The notes: generated from the letters alone by a model not told the origin. A DNA stretch of 64,000 nt from CAZWKQ01 sp964634005 (GCA_964634005.1 CAZWKQ010000012.1:18463-82462); one strand, 5' to 3'; shown: positions 1-8,887, numbered from the stretch's first letter. Program-made: numbers and translations.

Positions 1-284
1 CAATTTTCGGAAGTACCGCAACCGGCTTCCATCAAACTTGAATGCACGCATTTTATTGCTTCTCCGGGTCGAAAACCAAGTATGCCGTCTTTATCGATTA
101 TGCTCAGGAAATTAAGCAATGTATCATTTGCAAATACTATTTGCCTTTGAGGATTGAGAATGGCAGCAATATCGGGCAGTGCATTCATAATCATTTTAAC
201 ATAATCGTCCTGTTGAATTATATTATTATCATTTAATATTTGTTCTTTTGGGGCTCTTTCGGCAGGTGCATGATATGTTTCCAT
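1..284 (-). CDS. PAS-domain sensor protein (N-terminal part only)
   Basis: The first 94 codons of a gene cut by the left window edge are visible, starting with ATG at 284. Residues ~25-75 read as a PAS fold (ALPDIAAILNPQRQIVFAND, then LLNFL), which would sense a ligand or redox state. They are followed by RPGEAIKCVHS and GCGTSEN, with a Cys-rich stretch apparently beginning at the edge. PAS proteins with an RPGEA...GCGT-type Cys motif usually continue into a histidine kinase, but no kinase domain can be seen here. It is the last gene of the minus-strand hydrogenase/redox cluster, so a redox-sensing role fits its context. That role is inferred. Confidence 0.7.
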   Translation of the reverse strand, partial: METYHAPAERAPKEQILNDNNIIQQDDYVKMIMNALPDIAAILNPQRQIVFANDTLLNFLSIIDKDGILGFRPGEAIKCVHSSLMEAGCGTSEN

Positions 285-345
285 ATATTTTTATTAAACT
301 AATTAATACAAAAATAGTAAAATAAATTCAACTTTCACGTCAATA

Positions 346-1116
346 TTAAAGTTCAATTACTTGACTGTCATACGCAAGATTAATGTAATCTGGTAATCGG
401 GCATTAACATCTTCGTGCTTTCCGATAAAATGGCTTACATGAGTAATAAAAGCTCTTTCGGGTTTAAGTTCTTCAATAATTTCGACTGCTTCGCTCAAAG
501 AAAAATGAGAAACATGTTTTGAATTTCTAAGTGCATTCAAAACAATAACTTTTGAATTGGCTATTTTTTCTTTTTCTTTTTCGGAGATATAACTTGCATC
601 GGTGATATAAGTAAAATCGCCTATTCTATAGCCGAAAATAGGAAGTTTTTCGTGAATTACTTCAATAGGTATTATTTCAATATCGTTGATGAAAAAAGGC
701 TTGTTTTCGATATTATGAATATTTATTTGCGGAGCGCCGAAATAGCGAGCCGATTCTTTAAAAATATAAGGAAACTCAACCTTTATTGCTTCCATTACTC
801 TTTCGATACCATAGATATCAATTTTTTTATTAAGGACATAATTAAAAGCTCTTACATCATCAAGACCTGCAATATGGTCACGATGCTCGTGCGTAAATAA
901 TACGGCATCAAGATTAGAGATATTTTCTCTAATCATTTGTATTCTAAAATCGGGGCCACAATCTACAACCAAGGATTTATCATTTACTTGAATGTGAATA
1001 GAAGCCCTAAAGCGTTTATCTTTTTTATCATCCGAAGTACAAACCGGACAATCGCAAGCAATAACAGGCACACCTATTGAAGTAGCAGTTCCAAGAAAGG
1101 TAACTTTTATTTTCAT
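346..1116 (-). CDS. PhnP-like metallo-beta-lactamase-fold hydrolase
   Basis: This is a 256-aa cytoplasmic protein of the metallo-beta-lactamase fold, a group of phosphodiesterases and hydrolases. The metal motif THEHRDH is at residues 75-81, with VDCGPDFR before it and ITHVSH near the C-terminus. Cys21, Cys23 and Cys26 (CDCPVC) match the extra structural zinc site of E. coli PhnP, a cyclic-phosphate phosphodiesterase. No phosphonate genes are nearby, so the physiological substrate is unknown. A phosphodiesterase is the best guess. It lies 33 bp downstream of ribF on the same strand and is probably co-transcribed. The fold assignment is secure; the substrate is not. Confidence 0.85.
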   Translation of the reverse strand: MKIKVTFLGTATSIGVPVIACDCPVCTSDDKKDKRFRASIHIQVNDKSLVVDCGPDFRIQMIRENISNLDAVLFTHEHRDHIAGLDDVRAFNYVLNKKIDIYGIERVMEAIKVEFPYIFKESARYFGAPQINIHNIENKPFFINDIEIIPIEVIHEKLPIFGYRIGDFTYITDASYISEKEKEKIANSKVIVLNALRNSKHVSHFSLSEAVEIIEELKPERAFITHVSHFIGKHEDVNARLPDYINLAYDSQVIEL

Positions 1117-1149
1117 TATATTTTTTCTAATTGCAATTTTTCCAACTAA

Positions 1150-2091
1150 TTAATAAATCAATTCATCTATTGTTTGTTTGTCGTACATAAGTTGTTTTCT
1201 CATATCATCTTTATCGTTGAAATTTTTTAATTCTCGAATCCGTTTATGAAAAAAAACAGTTGCGGTTTTACCAACCAAACATTGGTCAATATCAAATAAA
1301 TGCATATCAATACATATATTAGGCTGATTAATTTGAAATTTTGAAGGAGCATGCCTAATATTTAGCATCCCCTTAAAATAGCATTCATTTGAAGTTAAAC
1401 TGATGGCATAAACTCCCTCGGGAGGAATAAGTTTTATATCCTCGTCAATAAAAATGCTCATGGTAGGCAAACCAATATTTTTTAATACTTCGCTACCTTT
1501 AGTCAATTCCCCGATAATAATGTACTGATGATCGAGATAAGCATTGGCTTTTTGAATATCGCCTTCGTGTAATGCTTTTCTTATTTTTGTAGAACTTACA
1601 GTTTCATTTTGTATGTCTTGTTCGGGAATTTCTTCCACATCAAAACCTTGAATCTTCGATAATTCATAAAGCGAGTGATAGTTACCTTCCTTATTATGGC
1701 CAAAATAATGGTTAAATCCGACAATAATTTTACGGGCATTTACTTTTCCGAGAAGAATATTTTTGACAAAATCAATAGAAGAAGTCTGAGCAAATTCTCT
1801 TGTAAAATTAATTATTATCAAATTATCGAGACCTGCTTTACGAAGGAGTTCAATTTTTTCGCGTTGAGAATTAATAAGCAGAAGGTCTTTACCTTCGGTT
1901 TCCGGATATAGAACTCTACGCGGGTGCGGATGAAAAGTAATAAGAACCGACTCGCCCCCGATTAATTTTGCAGATTTTCGCAATCGGTTTATTATAGCTT
2001 TATGTCCTATATGAACTCCATCGAAAGAACCGGTAGTTACAACAGCATTTTTTATATCCTTAATATCCTCGATATTTCTGAAAATTCTCAT
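1150..2091 (-). CDS. ribF: Bifunctional riboflavin kinase / FAD synthetase
   Basis: A 313-aa two-domain enzyme that phosphorylates riboflavin to FMN and adenylates FMN to FAD. The N-terminal nucleotidyltransferase half has GSFDGVHIGH near residue 21 and SSTKIRKAL near residue 167. The C-terminal flavokinase half starts at about residue 190 with GLPTMSI and PPEGVYAI. Two flavokinase motifs are unusual: the PTAN-type motif reads PTMS, and the NIG.RPT-type motif reads NIRHAPS, so kinase efficiency is uncertain. The gene lies 8 bp after rex. Flavin supply would serve the FMN-containing HydB encoded in the same cluster, although ribF is universal. Length is normal for the family. Confidence 0.93.
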   Translation of the reverse strand: MRIFRNIEDIKDIKNAVVTTGSFDGVHIGHKAIINRLRKSAKLIGGESVLITFHPHPRRVLYPETEGKDLLLINSQREKIELLRKAGLDNLIIINFTREFAQTSSIDFVKNILLGKVNARKIIVGFNHYFGHNKEGNYHSLYELSKIQGFDVEEIPEQDIQNETVSSTKIRKALHEGDIQKANAYLDHQYIIIGELTKGSEVLKNIGLPTMSIFIDEDIKLIPPEGVYAISLTSNECYFKGMLNIRHAPSKFQINQPNICIDMHLFDIDQCLVGKTATVFFHKRIRELKNFNDKDDMRKQLMYDKQTIDELIY

Positions 2092-2099
2092 ATTTTTTT

Positions 2100-2753
2100 C
2101 TATGCGGTTAATTCATTTTTTTTGACAAAGTAGGCAACTTTTTCTAAAGAAGTAATCATATCGTATTCTTCGAGAAAAATATGAGAAGAAACGTTAACAG
2201 GAGATGGAGTGAAATTTAAAATCCCTTTAATTCCTGAAATAACAAGGTTTTCGGCAACTTTAGCAGCTTCGGATGCGGGAACAGTAATAATACCTATTGT
2301 TATATTTTCTTTTTTAATTATTTCCTGAAGTTTATCGTAAGAATAACAATGTACGCCGGCATAAACTCTGTCGACCTTTTCGGGATTTGTATCGAAAGCT
2401 GCAACAATTGACAATTTTGTTCTTTTACCTTTAAAATAACTGATTATTGCTCTACCCAAATTACCAACACCCACAACGGCAACCTTTTGCCCGTCTTCGC
2501 TATCAATAATATCACCAATTAAATCAATTAATGCTTGAACATCATACCCTTTTCGCAAGGTTCCCGAATATCCTATAAGCATAATATCCCTACGTACCTG
2601 AACAGGGGTTATATGAAGCAAATTGGCTATTTCGTGCGAATAAATATGAGTCTTACCATTTGCTGCACATACCAACAAATTTCTGCGGTACTGACTAAGT
2701 CTTTCAACTGTTTTATCGGGTAATTTTTTTATTTCTTTCACTTTTGTTATCAT
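2100..2753 (-). CDS. rex: Redox-sensing transcriptional repressor Rex
   Basis: A 217-aa repressor that binds DNA when NAD+ dominates and is released by NADH. Residues ~1-75 form a winged helix, with the recognition helix around ITPVQVRRDIMLIGYSG. Residues 91-103 carry the Rossmann NADH-binding turn VAVVGVGNLGRAI. The C-terminal helix ending in KVAYFVKKNELTA fits the domain-swapped dimer arm. The likely target is in the same cluster: the palindromes upstream of hydC (14132-14180) match the Rex box type TTGTTAA-N4-TTAACAA. Start ATG at 2753 is well placed, and the gene ends 8 bp before ribF begins. Confidence 0.95.
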   Translation of the reverse strand: MITKVKEIKKLPDKTVERLSQYRRNLLVCAANGKTHIYSHEIANLLHITPVQVRRDIMLIGYSGTLRKGYDVQALIDLIGDIIDSEDGQKVAVVGVGNLGRAIISYFKGKRTKLSIVAAFDTNPEKVDRVYAGVHCYSYDKLQEIIKKENITIGIITVPASEAAKVAENLVISGIKGILNFTPSPVNVSSHIFLEEYDMITSLEKVAYFVKKNELTA

Positions 2754-2766
2754 TATTTTAAAATAA

Positions 2767-3891
2767 TTAGATATTCTTTGGTAATGTAATTGTAAATACC
2801 GACCCTTTTTCAGGTGAACTCGAAACTGTTATATTTCCTTCATAAGAATCGATAATTTTCTTAACTATAGATAATCCTAAACCACTTCCTGAAATATTTT
2901 TAGTTTTTTGATTTTTAATTCTAACAAACTCATTAAAAAGTTTCGACATATCGTCTTCAGTCATTCCAATTCCATTATCACTTACCGTAATAGTAATATT
3001 TTCTTCTTTTTCTTTGATAAAGCAATCTACTCTGCCACCTTTTTTGTTATATTTTATAGCATTAGAAATCAAATTATTAAATACAATTTCCATTTCTCTT
3101 TCATCAGCATTATAATAAATACAGTCCTTACAATTTAAATAAACTTCAACATCATTTTGTATTGCAAAAGGATTCATGGCATCTTTCGATATTTTAGCAA
3201 TTTCGCATAAATTTATCTGTTTTATCTCTCTGTTTGATACTCCTGATTCGATTTTTGTAAGGTCGAGCAAATCCATTATTAAAGAACGCATACCGTTAAT
3301 TCTCTCAATAGAACGTTCGATATTATTTTTATAATCGTCAATATTATCGCCGAGTTGTTTTTCCAACATCATTTGTAAATAGCCTTCAATAGCATTCAGC
3401 GGAGCTTTCAATTCGTGAGAAAGTACCGAAAGGAATTGAAAACGAACTTGTTTGCCGACAGTATTCAATCTTTTGGTCATTCGGCGGAAATAAACCTGTT
3501 TGGTTATAGTTTCGATTGATGAACGAAGTTCCTGAGGTGTGAATGGTTTGGGAATAAAGTCAAAAGCTCCGTTTTTGGTTGCTTTTACTGCAACGTCTAA
3601 TGATGCATAAGAAGTAATCATTACAACAAGTATGTCGAGATGATTTTTGCTGACATACTCCAAAACCTCCAACCCTTGTATTCCGGGCAGCTTATTATCG
3701 AGCAGCATAATATCGGGTAGACCGGTTTTGAGGTATTCTATGGCATCTTCACCGGTAGGAGCCTCAATTATTTCAAATTTACAGGCCTCATCCATAAAAG
3801 GATATGAAACAGAAAAATCACGTAATACGCGCGACACACCCGAACGGATTCCGGGTTCGTCGTCTACAACCATTAATTTGATTATTTCCAT
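2767..3891 (-). CDS. Receiver-histidine kinase hybrid (REC-HisKA-HATPase)
   Basis: A 374-aa soluble signalling protein with no membrane segment. An N-terminal receiver (residues ~5-125; Asp65 acceptor in IMLLDNKLPG, Lys115 in PKPF) is followed by a kinase core. The kinase has an H-box SHELKAPLNAIEGYL with His159, an N-box NLISNAIKYN, DNGIGM, and GSGLGLSIVKK. The receiver sits in front of the kinase, so an upstream kinase can control its activity. The candidate is the hydrogenase-like sensor encoded two genes upstream. It starts 3 bp after the stop of the small response regulator and has no DNA-binding domain. Confidence 0.93.
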   Translation of the reverse strand: MEIIKLMVVDDEPGIRSGVSRVLRDFSVSYPFMDEACKFEIIEAPTGEDAIEYLKTGLPDIMLLDNKLPGIQGLEVLEYVSKNHLDILVVMITSYASLDVAVKATKNGAFDFIPKPFTPQELRSSIETITKQVYFRRMTKRLNTVGKQVRFQFLSVLSHELKAPLNAIEGYLQMMLEKQLGDNIDDYKNNIERSIERINGMRSLIMDLLDLTKIESGVSNREIKQINLCEIAKISKDAMNPFAIQNDVEVYLNCKDCIYYNADEREMEIVFNNLISNAIKYNKKGGRVDCFIKEKEENITITVSDNGIGMTEDDMSKLFNEFVRIKNQKTKNISGSGLGLSIVKKIIDSYEGNITVSSSPEKGSVFTITLPKNI

Positions 3892-3894
3892 TAC

Positions 3895-4278
3895 TTAAAT
3901 CTTTAACAACTTATTTATTTCTCTTTGTAACTGATCAGAACGTATGCCTTTATCCATGTATAAATCAGCCTTTATCCATTTACGTTCTTCTTCCGAATGA
4001 ACGTCGAAACTCATGCCGGTTTCGGCTGTTACGGCTGTTGCAATTATTATGGGTACATCAGGATACTTCCTCTTCATTTTATAACTTAAAACGAAGCCGC
4101 TATCTTCATTCTCCATCATCAAATCGAAAATTGCCAAATCGGGTTTAAACGACTCCAAAAGTTGTTCAGCTTCATATTGACCATCTGCTGTTATTACTTC
4201 GAAACCTAATTTTTCTACTTTAAGTTTCATTTGATACAAGTAATCCATGTCATCGTCAACAATTAAAACCTTTTTCAT
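3895..4278 (-). CDS. Single-domain response regulator
   Basis: A 127-aa lone receiver domain with acidic residues VDDDMD, phospho-acceptor Asp52 (AIFDLMM) and conserved Thr81. The usual Lys is probably Lys110 in YMDKGI, where Pro normally follows. Between strand 4 and that Lys there is an insertion of about 15 residues (GMSFDVHSEEERKWIKADLY). This makes the domain longer and distinctive compared with CheY-like receivers. It lies between the sensor hydrogenase-kinase and the receiver-kinase hybrid, so a phosphorelay intermediate is the natural reading. No output domain is present. Confidence 0.9.
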   Translation of the reverse strand: MKKVLIVDDDMDYLYQMKLKVEKLGFEVITADGQYEAEQLLESFKPDLAIFDLMMENEDSGFVLSYKMKRKYPDVPIIIATAVTAETGMSFDVHSEEERKWIKADLYMDKGIRSDQLQREINKLLKI

Positions 4279-4320
4279 ATTTTTATTTTATTAAAATTTA
4301 TTTTCATTCATTTTACAAAG

Positions 4321-6309
4321 TTATTCCGACTTATACCTTGGTAAAGTAATAGTAAATGTGGTTCCAGTCGGGCCTTTTTCTATATCTGTGTTAGATTTAA
4401 TGTCAACTTTACCTTTATGCATTTTAATGATACCGTAAATTATAGGTAATCCTAAGCCTGTGCCTTTTCCAATACCTTTAGTTGTGAAAAAAGGAGTAAA
4501 AATTTTCTCCATATTTTCGGGAGCAATACCTGTACCGGTATCGGAAATTGAAAATATAATATCATCATTTTTCTCGGCAATATTAATATTAATTTCTCCA
4601 CCATTTTCGGGCATTGCTTCTATTGAGTTTTTAATCAGATTAGTAATTACTTGTACCATTTGGTCGTAGTCTATCATAGCCATTTTATTCTTAAGTTCCG
4701 AATTAAGATTTATGGTAACGTTTTCAGGACATACTACCGATTGAATGCTACGTTCAAACATATTTTCAATATTAATCTCAGAGTAATTAAGTTGATTTTT
4801 CCTTGCAAAATTCAAAAGGCCGGACACTATTTTTTTACATCTGTCAGTTTGTTCTACAATCAGCTCAAGGTCTTTTCTTATAGGATCATCTGGATTACAT
4901 TCGTCTTTCAGAATATTGCTGTACATAGTAATAACTCCAAGAGGATTATTTAGTTCGTGAGCAATTCCGGCAGAAAGCTGTCCCATATGTGCTAATTTTT
5001 CCGATTGTTTTAAGGCTAACTGTGCAGAAGCAAGTTTTTCGTTCGATACAGCCAAATCTTTTATGTATTTATGCAATTTCTCAATTGCATAAGGGAGGCA
5101 CATTTCTTCTTCGGCAAGTCCTTTTATAATGGCTATAGCATGCTCATTGCATGAATCATAACCGCAAGCACCACAGTTTAGATGATCTTTTTCACTAAAT
5201 TTACCCAACGATTTCAAAACTTCTTTTACTTCTTCCCAACTTGGGTCAGGAATTCTCCTGTCGTTGGCTACAAATGTTTGTGTTAAATCTATATCGCTAT
5301 ATTTTTCTATTTCTTTGAGCCATTCATCATTATCAATATTTTTGAGTTTTTGCTTAACATAACTACTTACCATAGTACGTCGGGCAAATCTTTTACCATT
5401 GGGCGAAGTACCCGGCCCCATAATACATCCTTCGCAACATAATAACTCGAGATTATTATAACGTATCAACCCATTTTCAAACTCTTTAATGGCTTCACGA
5501 AAATCGACCCTTCCATCGGCAACAATAACATTGCCCTCGTATATGTTTTCAGTAACATCAGTAGTTTGCAATAATCCTCTAGAAATCGGGAATATTGCTC
5601 CTTTTCCGGCATGAGGCGGATCAAACTCTGACGGAGTTACGTTTTCGCGTTTTATTCCAGAAATTTTAAACATTTCTCTGAGTTCTCTGAAAGTAAGTAC
5701 TTCATCTAATTCGTCCGATTCTGCCTTTTTTGCAATACAAGGACCAATAAAAACGACTTTTATGTCATTACCATACTTTTTCTTAACAACCCTTGTCATA
5801 GCAACCATTGGAGATGCAATAGGAGCAAGATATGGAACAAGATCGGGGCTATAATGCTCAACATAAAAAGTAATTGCAGGACAATCGGATGATATTATTC
5901 CTTCACTGCCTTTTCTTTTAAATAAATTTGAATATTTTCTTGCAACCAAATCAGCTCCGAATGAAACCTCTGACACATAATCGAAGCCTAATGCTTTAAT
6001 CATTCCTACAAGCAGCTTATAATCTTTTATTTCCTCAAATTCGGCAGGAAAACTTGGAGCCAGTAAAGCTATTTTTTTTGAATCAGATTTTAAAATAGAA
6101 TAAACTTCGTCAGTTGCTTTCAAAAATGTTTTAGCTTCCTGTACACAAACCTTAACGCAATTTCCGCAACCAATACATCTTTTATCGATAACTTCGGCCT
6201 GACCATTAACAATTTTAATGGCTTTGACGGGACATTCTCTGACACAAGTATAACAAACCCGACATTTATCGACTATTGTAAAAACCAATTGGTGTTTATG
6301 AGCCGGCAT
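4321..6309 (-). CDS. Sensory [FeFe]-hydrogenase-like histidine kinase
   Basis: A 662-aa fusion. Residues 16-55 are two [4Fe-4S] ferredoxin motifs (Cys16/19/22/26 and 45/48/51/55). Residues ~75-340 are an [FeFe]-hydrogenase H-domain. Residues 379-404 are an extra CxxCx4C...C Fe-S motif, and ~425-662 a histidine kinase (H-box AHELNNPLGVI with His451; GTGLGLPIIYGI). The four Cys expected to bind the H-cluster cubane are kept (143, 191, 291, 295). The proton-transfer Cys is Asp142 (SSDCP instead of TSCCP), and both active-site Met are replaced (Gly189, Leu289). This matches sensory group C1-type hydrogenases rather than catalysts. It probably reports H2 or redox state to the adjacent receivers. 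Confidence 0.9.
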   Translation of the reverse strand: MPAHKHQLVFTIVDKCRVCYTCVRECPVKAIKIVNGQAEVIDKRCIGCGNCVKVCVQEAKTFLKATDEVYSILKSDSKKIALLAPSFPAEFEEIKDYKLLVGMIKALGFDYVSEVSFGADLVARKYSNLFKRKGSEGIISSDCPAITFYVEHYSPDLVPYLAPIASPMVAMTRVVKKKYGNDIKVVFIGPCIAKKAESDELDEVLTFRELREMFKISGIKRENVTPSEFDPPHAGKGAIFPISRGLLQTTDVTENIYEGNVIVADGRVDFREAIKEFENGLIRYNNLELLCCEGCIMGPGTSPNGKRFARRTMVSSYVKQKLKNIDNDEWLKEIEKYSDIDLTQTFVANDRRIPDPSWEEVKEVLKSLGKFSEKDHLNCGACGYDSCNEHAIAIIKGLAEEEMCLPYAIEKLHKYIKDLAVSNEKLASAQLALKQSEKLAHMGQLSAGIAHELNNPLGVITMYSNILKDECNPDDPIRKDLELIVEQTDRCKKIVSGLLNFARKNQLNYSEINIENMFERSIQSVVCPENVTINLNSELKNKMAMIDYDQMVQVITNLIKNSIEAMPENGGEININIAEKNDDIIFSISDTGTGIAPENMEKIFTPFFTTKGIGKGTGLGLPIIYGIIKMHKGKVDIKSNTDIEKGPTGTTFTITLPRYKSE

Positions 6310-6330
6310 ATTTATTTTCTTTTTTTGATA

Positions 6331-7092
6331 TTAATTAAAAGCTCCCTGCAGATAACTTTTTGTTTTTTCCATTTTCGGATTTTCAAAAATCTCATCGGCA
6401 GGTCCTTGTTCTACAACTTCACCCATATACATAAAAACAACATGATCGGCAATCCTTCTTGCCTGACGGAGAATATGAGTAACTAAAACAATAGTATATT
6501 GCTGTTTCAATTCAACAAATTTCTTTTCAATAACTTCGCTCGAAATAGGATCTAAAGCTGAAGTCGGTTCGTCGGCAAGGATAATCTCGGGATCGACAGC
6601 CAAACCACGTGCAAGGCACAAACGCTGCTGCTGTCCTATTGACAGTTTGGAAGCAGGTTCGTGAAGTCTGTCATGAACTTCATCCCAAAGACTTACAATT
6701 TTCAAATAGTTTTCAACTCTTGCACTTAAAGCTTTTTTGTTTCTTCTTCCGCTAATTTTCAATCCGTAAGCAACATTATTAAAAATATTCATCGGCAAGG
6801 GATATGGTCTTTGCGAAAGCAATCCCATCTTCTTTCTTATCTCAGTTACATCGGTTTTTGTATTTAAAATATCTTCATTGTCAATCAAAATATTTCCGCT
6901 TATTTTAGCATCGTGATACAAATCGGTCAATCGGTTAAGACATTTTAAAAGCGTAGTTTTTCCGCAACCTGATGGACCTAATATAACTGTAAGCTTATTC
7001 TCAGGAATTTCTATATTAATATTTTTCAGAATATGTTGTTTCCCTATGAAAAAATTTAGGTTATCGATTTTTATTTTAGCGTTGCTTGTCAT
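6331..7092 (-). CDS. pstB: Phosphate ABC transporter ATP-binding protein
   Basis: The ATPase subunit of the high-affinity phosphate importer, 253 aa. It has Walker A GPSGCGKTT, the signature LSIGQQQRLCLARGLA, Walker B IILADEPTSALDP and H-loop VTHILRQARR. The ATG at 7092 is chosen because it begins 2 bp after the pstA stop and just before the family's usual N-terminus. An in-frame ATG at 7146 would add 18 residues and overlap pstA. It is the last gene of pstSCAB. No phoU follows; the next gene is the sensor hydrogenase-kinase 21 bp downstream. Confidence 0.95.
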   Translation of the reverse strand: MTSNAKIKIDNLNFFIGKQHILKNINIEIPENKLTVILGPSGCGKTTLLKCLNRLTDLYHDAKISGNILIDNEDILNTKTDVTEIRKKMGLLSQRPYPLPMNIFNNVAYGLKISGRRNKKALSARVENYLKIVSLWDEVHDRLHEPASKLSIGQQQRLCLARGLAVDPEIILADEPTSALDPISSEVIEKKFVELKQQYTIVLVTHILRQARRIADHVVFMYMGEVVEQGPADEIFENPKMEKTKSYLQGAFN

Positions 7093-7093
7093 G

Positions 7094-7942
7094 TTATTGT
7101 ATTCTGTTTTTATAATATTTTTTTGATAATGCTCTTGAAAATACACTAATAATCAGTATTATAATAGTTAAAATAGCTGCACTGGCATAAGCACGGTTTT
7201 GAACTTCAGGTACAGGCGAACTGAGTTGGAAAAAGATAGATAAAGGCAGAGTAGCAGCAGGTTCGAGCAAAGAAGTCGGAATATTATCGGTATATCCTGC
7301 AGTAAACAGCACTGATGCTGCATCTCCAATCGCACGTCCGAATGAAAGTAATATTGCAGTTACTATTCCCGAAAACGACTGAATAAGAACTACTCTGAAC
7401 GAAGTTTCTGTTTTTGTTGAACCTAACGAAAAAGCTGCTTCGAGTAAGCCAACAGGAGTTGTTTTCAGAACTTCGTCACAAGCCCTTATCATTATTGGTA
7501 AAACAAACAAAGTAACAGTGATAATACCAGCCAATAACGAAGTTTTTATTCCCAGAAAAACCATTAATCCAAAACCAAAAGCTCCATAAACTATTGAAGG
7601 AACACCCCATATTAAATCGAGTAAAAACCTGAAAAAGTTTAAAAAGCGTTTGTATTTTATTAGATAAACATTCATAAATAAGGCTACAGGAACGCCTATA
7701 ACAGTAGCAAGAAAAGTCGCTCCGACTGAAAGATATAATGAACCTATTATTGCATTGAGTACACCGCCTTGTTTACCGTAATAATAGCCACCTTGAGGCT
7801 TCTGAGTAAGCATTTCCCATGAAAGCGAACTTAATCCCTTTTTGAAAATACTATAAATGATTAAAAGCAATACAAATAGTATAATCAAATTGCTAAACAA
7901 CATTAAACCCCTGAAAAAATACTCTTCAATCTTTTTTAACAT
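7094..7942 (-). CDS. pstA: Phosphate ABC transporter permease PstA
   Basis: A 282-aa inner-membrane permease with about six hydrophobic segments, beginning with residues ~11-32. The BPD_transp signature region (EAAFSLGSTKTETSFRVVL) is the EAA loop that contacts PstB. It forms the translocation channel together with PstC. It lies 8 bp after pstC and immediately before pstB. Length and order are typical for pstSCAB operons. Confidence 0.93.
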   Translation of the reverse strand: MLKKIEEYFFRGLMLFSNLIILFVLLLIIYSIFKKGLSSLSWEMLTQKPQGGYYYGKQGGVLNAIIGSLYLSVGATFLATVIGVPVALFMNVYLIKYKRFLNFFRFLLDLIWGVPSIVYGAFGFGLMVFLGIKTSLLAGIITVTLFVLPIMIRACDEVLKTTPVGLLEAAFSLGSTKTETSFRVVLIQSFSGIVTAILLSFGRAIGDAASVLFTAGYTDNIPTSLLEPAATLPLSIFFQLSSPVPEVQNRAYASAAILTIIILIISVFSRALSKKYYKNRIQ

Positions 7943-7950
7943 CTCTAAAA

Positions 7951-8847
7951 TCAGTATTTATCGTATCTAATTATAATCATTCTCATTATAGCATTAAAAA
8001 ACATAACAACTACAAACAAAATTAAAGCAGCAAACATAAGAGCAGCATCATAATGTGGAATAGATAACATTTCCCCATAGTTATTGGCAATCAAAGCAGG
8101 TAATGGATAACCACCGTCAAAAACATTTTTCGGAATTTGGACAATATTTCCAACTACCATAAGTACTGCTATTGTCTCTCCAAATGCACGCGCGAAGCCG
8201 AAACCAATAGCAGCCATAATTCCGGGCAATGCCTTTTTAACGAGAACAAACTTAATCGTTTGCCATTTAGTTGCACCCAATGATAATGAAGCTTCTGTCA
8301 ACTCTATCGGTATTGCTCTGAAAATTTCAATGAGAATATTCAGAATAAACGGTATAATCATTACCGCTAAAACCAAACCCCCTGCTAATATACTGTACCC
8401 CATGGTATTTGCTCCAAAAACAGGTGCTATAACGTTCGAGATAAATGGGACTATTACTATTACACCCCATACACCATAAACAACCGATGGAATACCGGCC
8501 AATATATCTATTACGGGATGAATTATCTTTAAATAAAACTTTTTTGAATACTGTGTTATTGAAAGAGCAGCGAAAATGCATATAGGAGCCGAAATTACCA
8601 TTGCCAAAGCAGTAACCCATACCGAACCCATAATAAACGGGAAAAAGCCAAACTCTTGACTGCTCGGACGCCATACTTTTGAAAACAATAATTTCCCTAA
8701 CGAATTATCTCTAAATAACATATCAGATTTATAATACAATCCGGCTCCAAGAATAAATGGCATCAACAACACCACTAATGATGCTATAACCATCCATGCA
8801 GTACTTATTCTGTTTTTAGTTTTTCTGTTATAAAATAATACTATCAT
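7951..8847 (-). CDS. pstC: Phosphate ABC transporter permease PstC
   Basis: A 298-aa permease with multiple transmembrane helices. It carries the EAA-loop motif TEASLSLGATKWQTIKFVL and the PstC-like stretch IDILAGIPSVVYGVWGV. It pairs with PstA as the membrane channel of the phosphate importer. It is separated from pstS by 40 bp that hold a small palindrome, ATGTTAACAT (8878-8887), of unknown meaning. The start ATG at 8847 precedes a short basic N-terminus and the first helix. Confidence 0.93.
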   Translation of the reverse strand: MIVLFYNRKTKNRISTAWMVIASLVVLLMPFILGAGLYYKSDMLFRDNSLGKLLFSKVWRPSSQEFGFFPFIMGSVWVTALAMVISAPICIFAALSITQYSKKFYLKIIHPVIDILAGIPSVVYGVWGVIVIVPFISNVIAPVFGANTMGYSILAGGLVLAVMIIPFILNILIEIFRAIPIELTEASLSLGATKWQTIKFVLVKKALPGIMAAIGFGFARAFGETIAVLMVVGNIVQIPKNVFDGGYPLPALIANNYGEMLSIPHYDAALMFAALILFVVVMFFNAIMRMIIIRYDKY

Positions 8848-8887
8848 TAATACTTATTAGCTGATAATTAGTAATTTATGTTAACAT

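Noticed and set aside
8878..8887. Palindrome ATGTTAACAT in the pstC-pstS gap as a further Rex site
   Set aside because: It is only 10 bp and lacks the TTGTTA-N6-TAACAA spacing, so it does not fit a Rex box.
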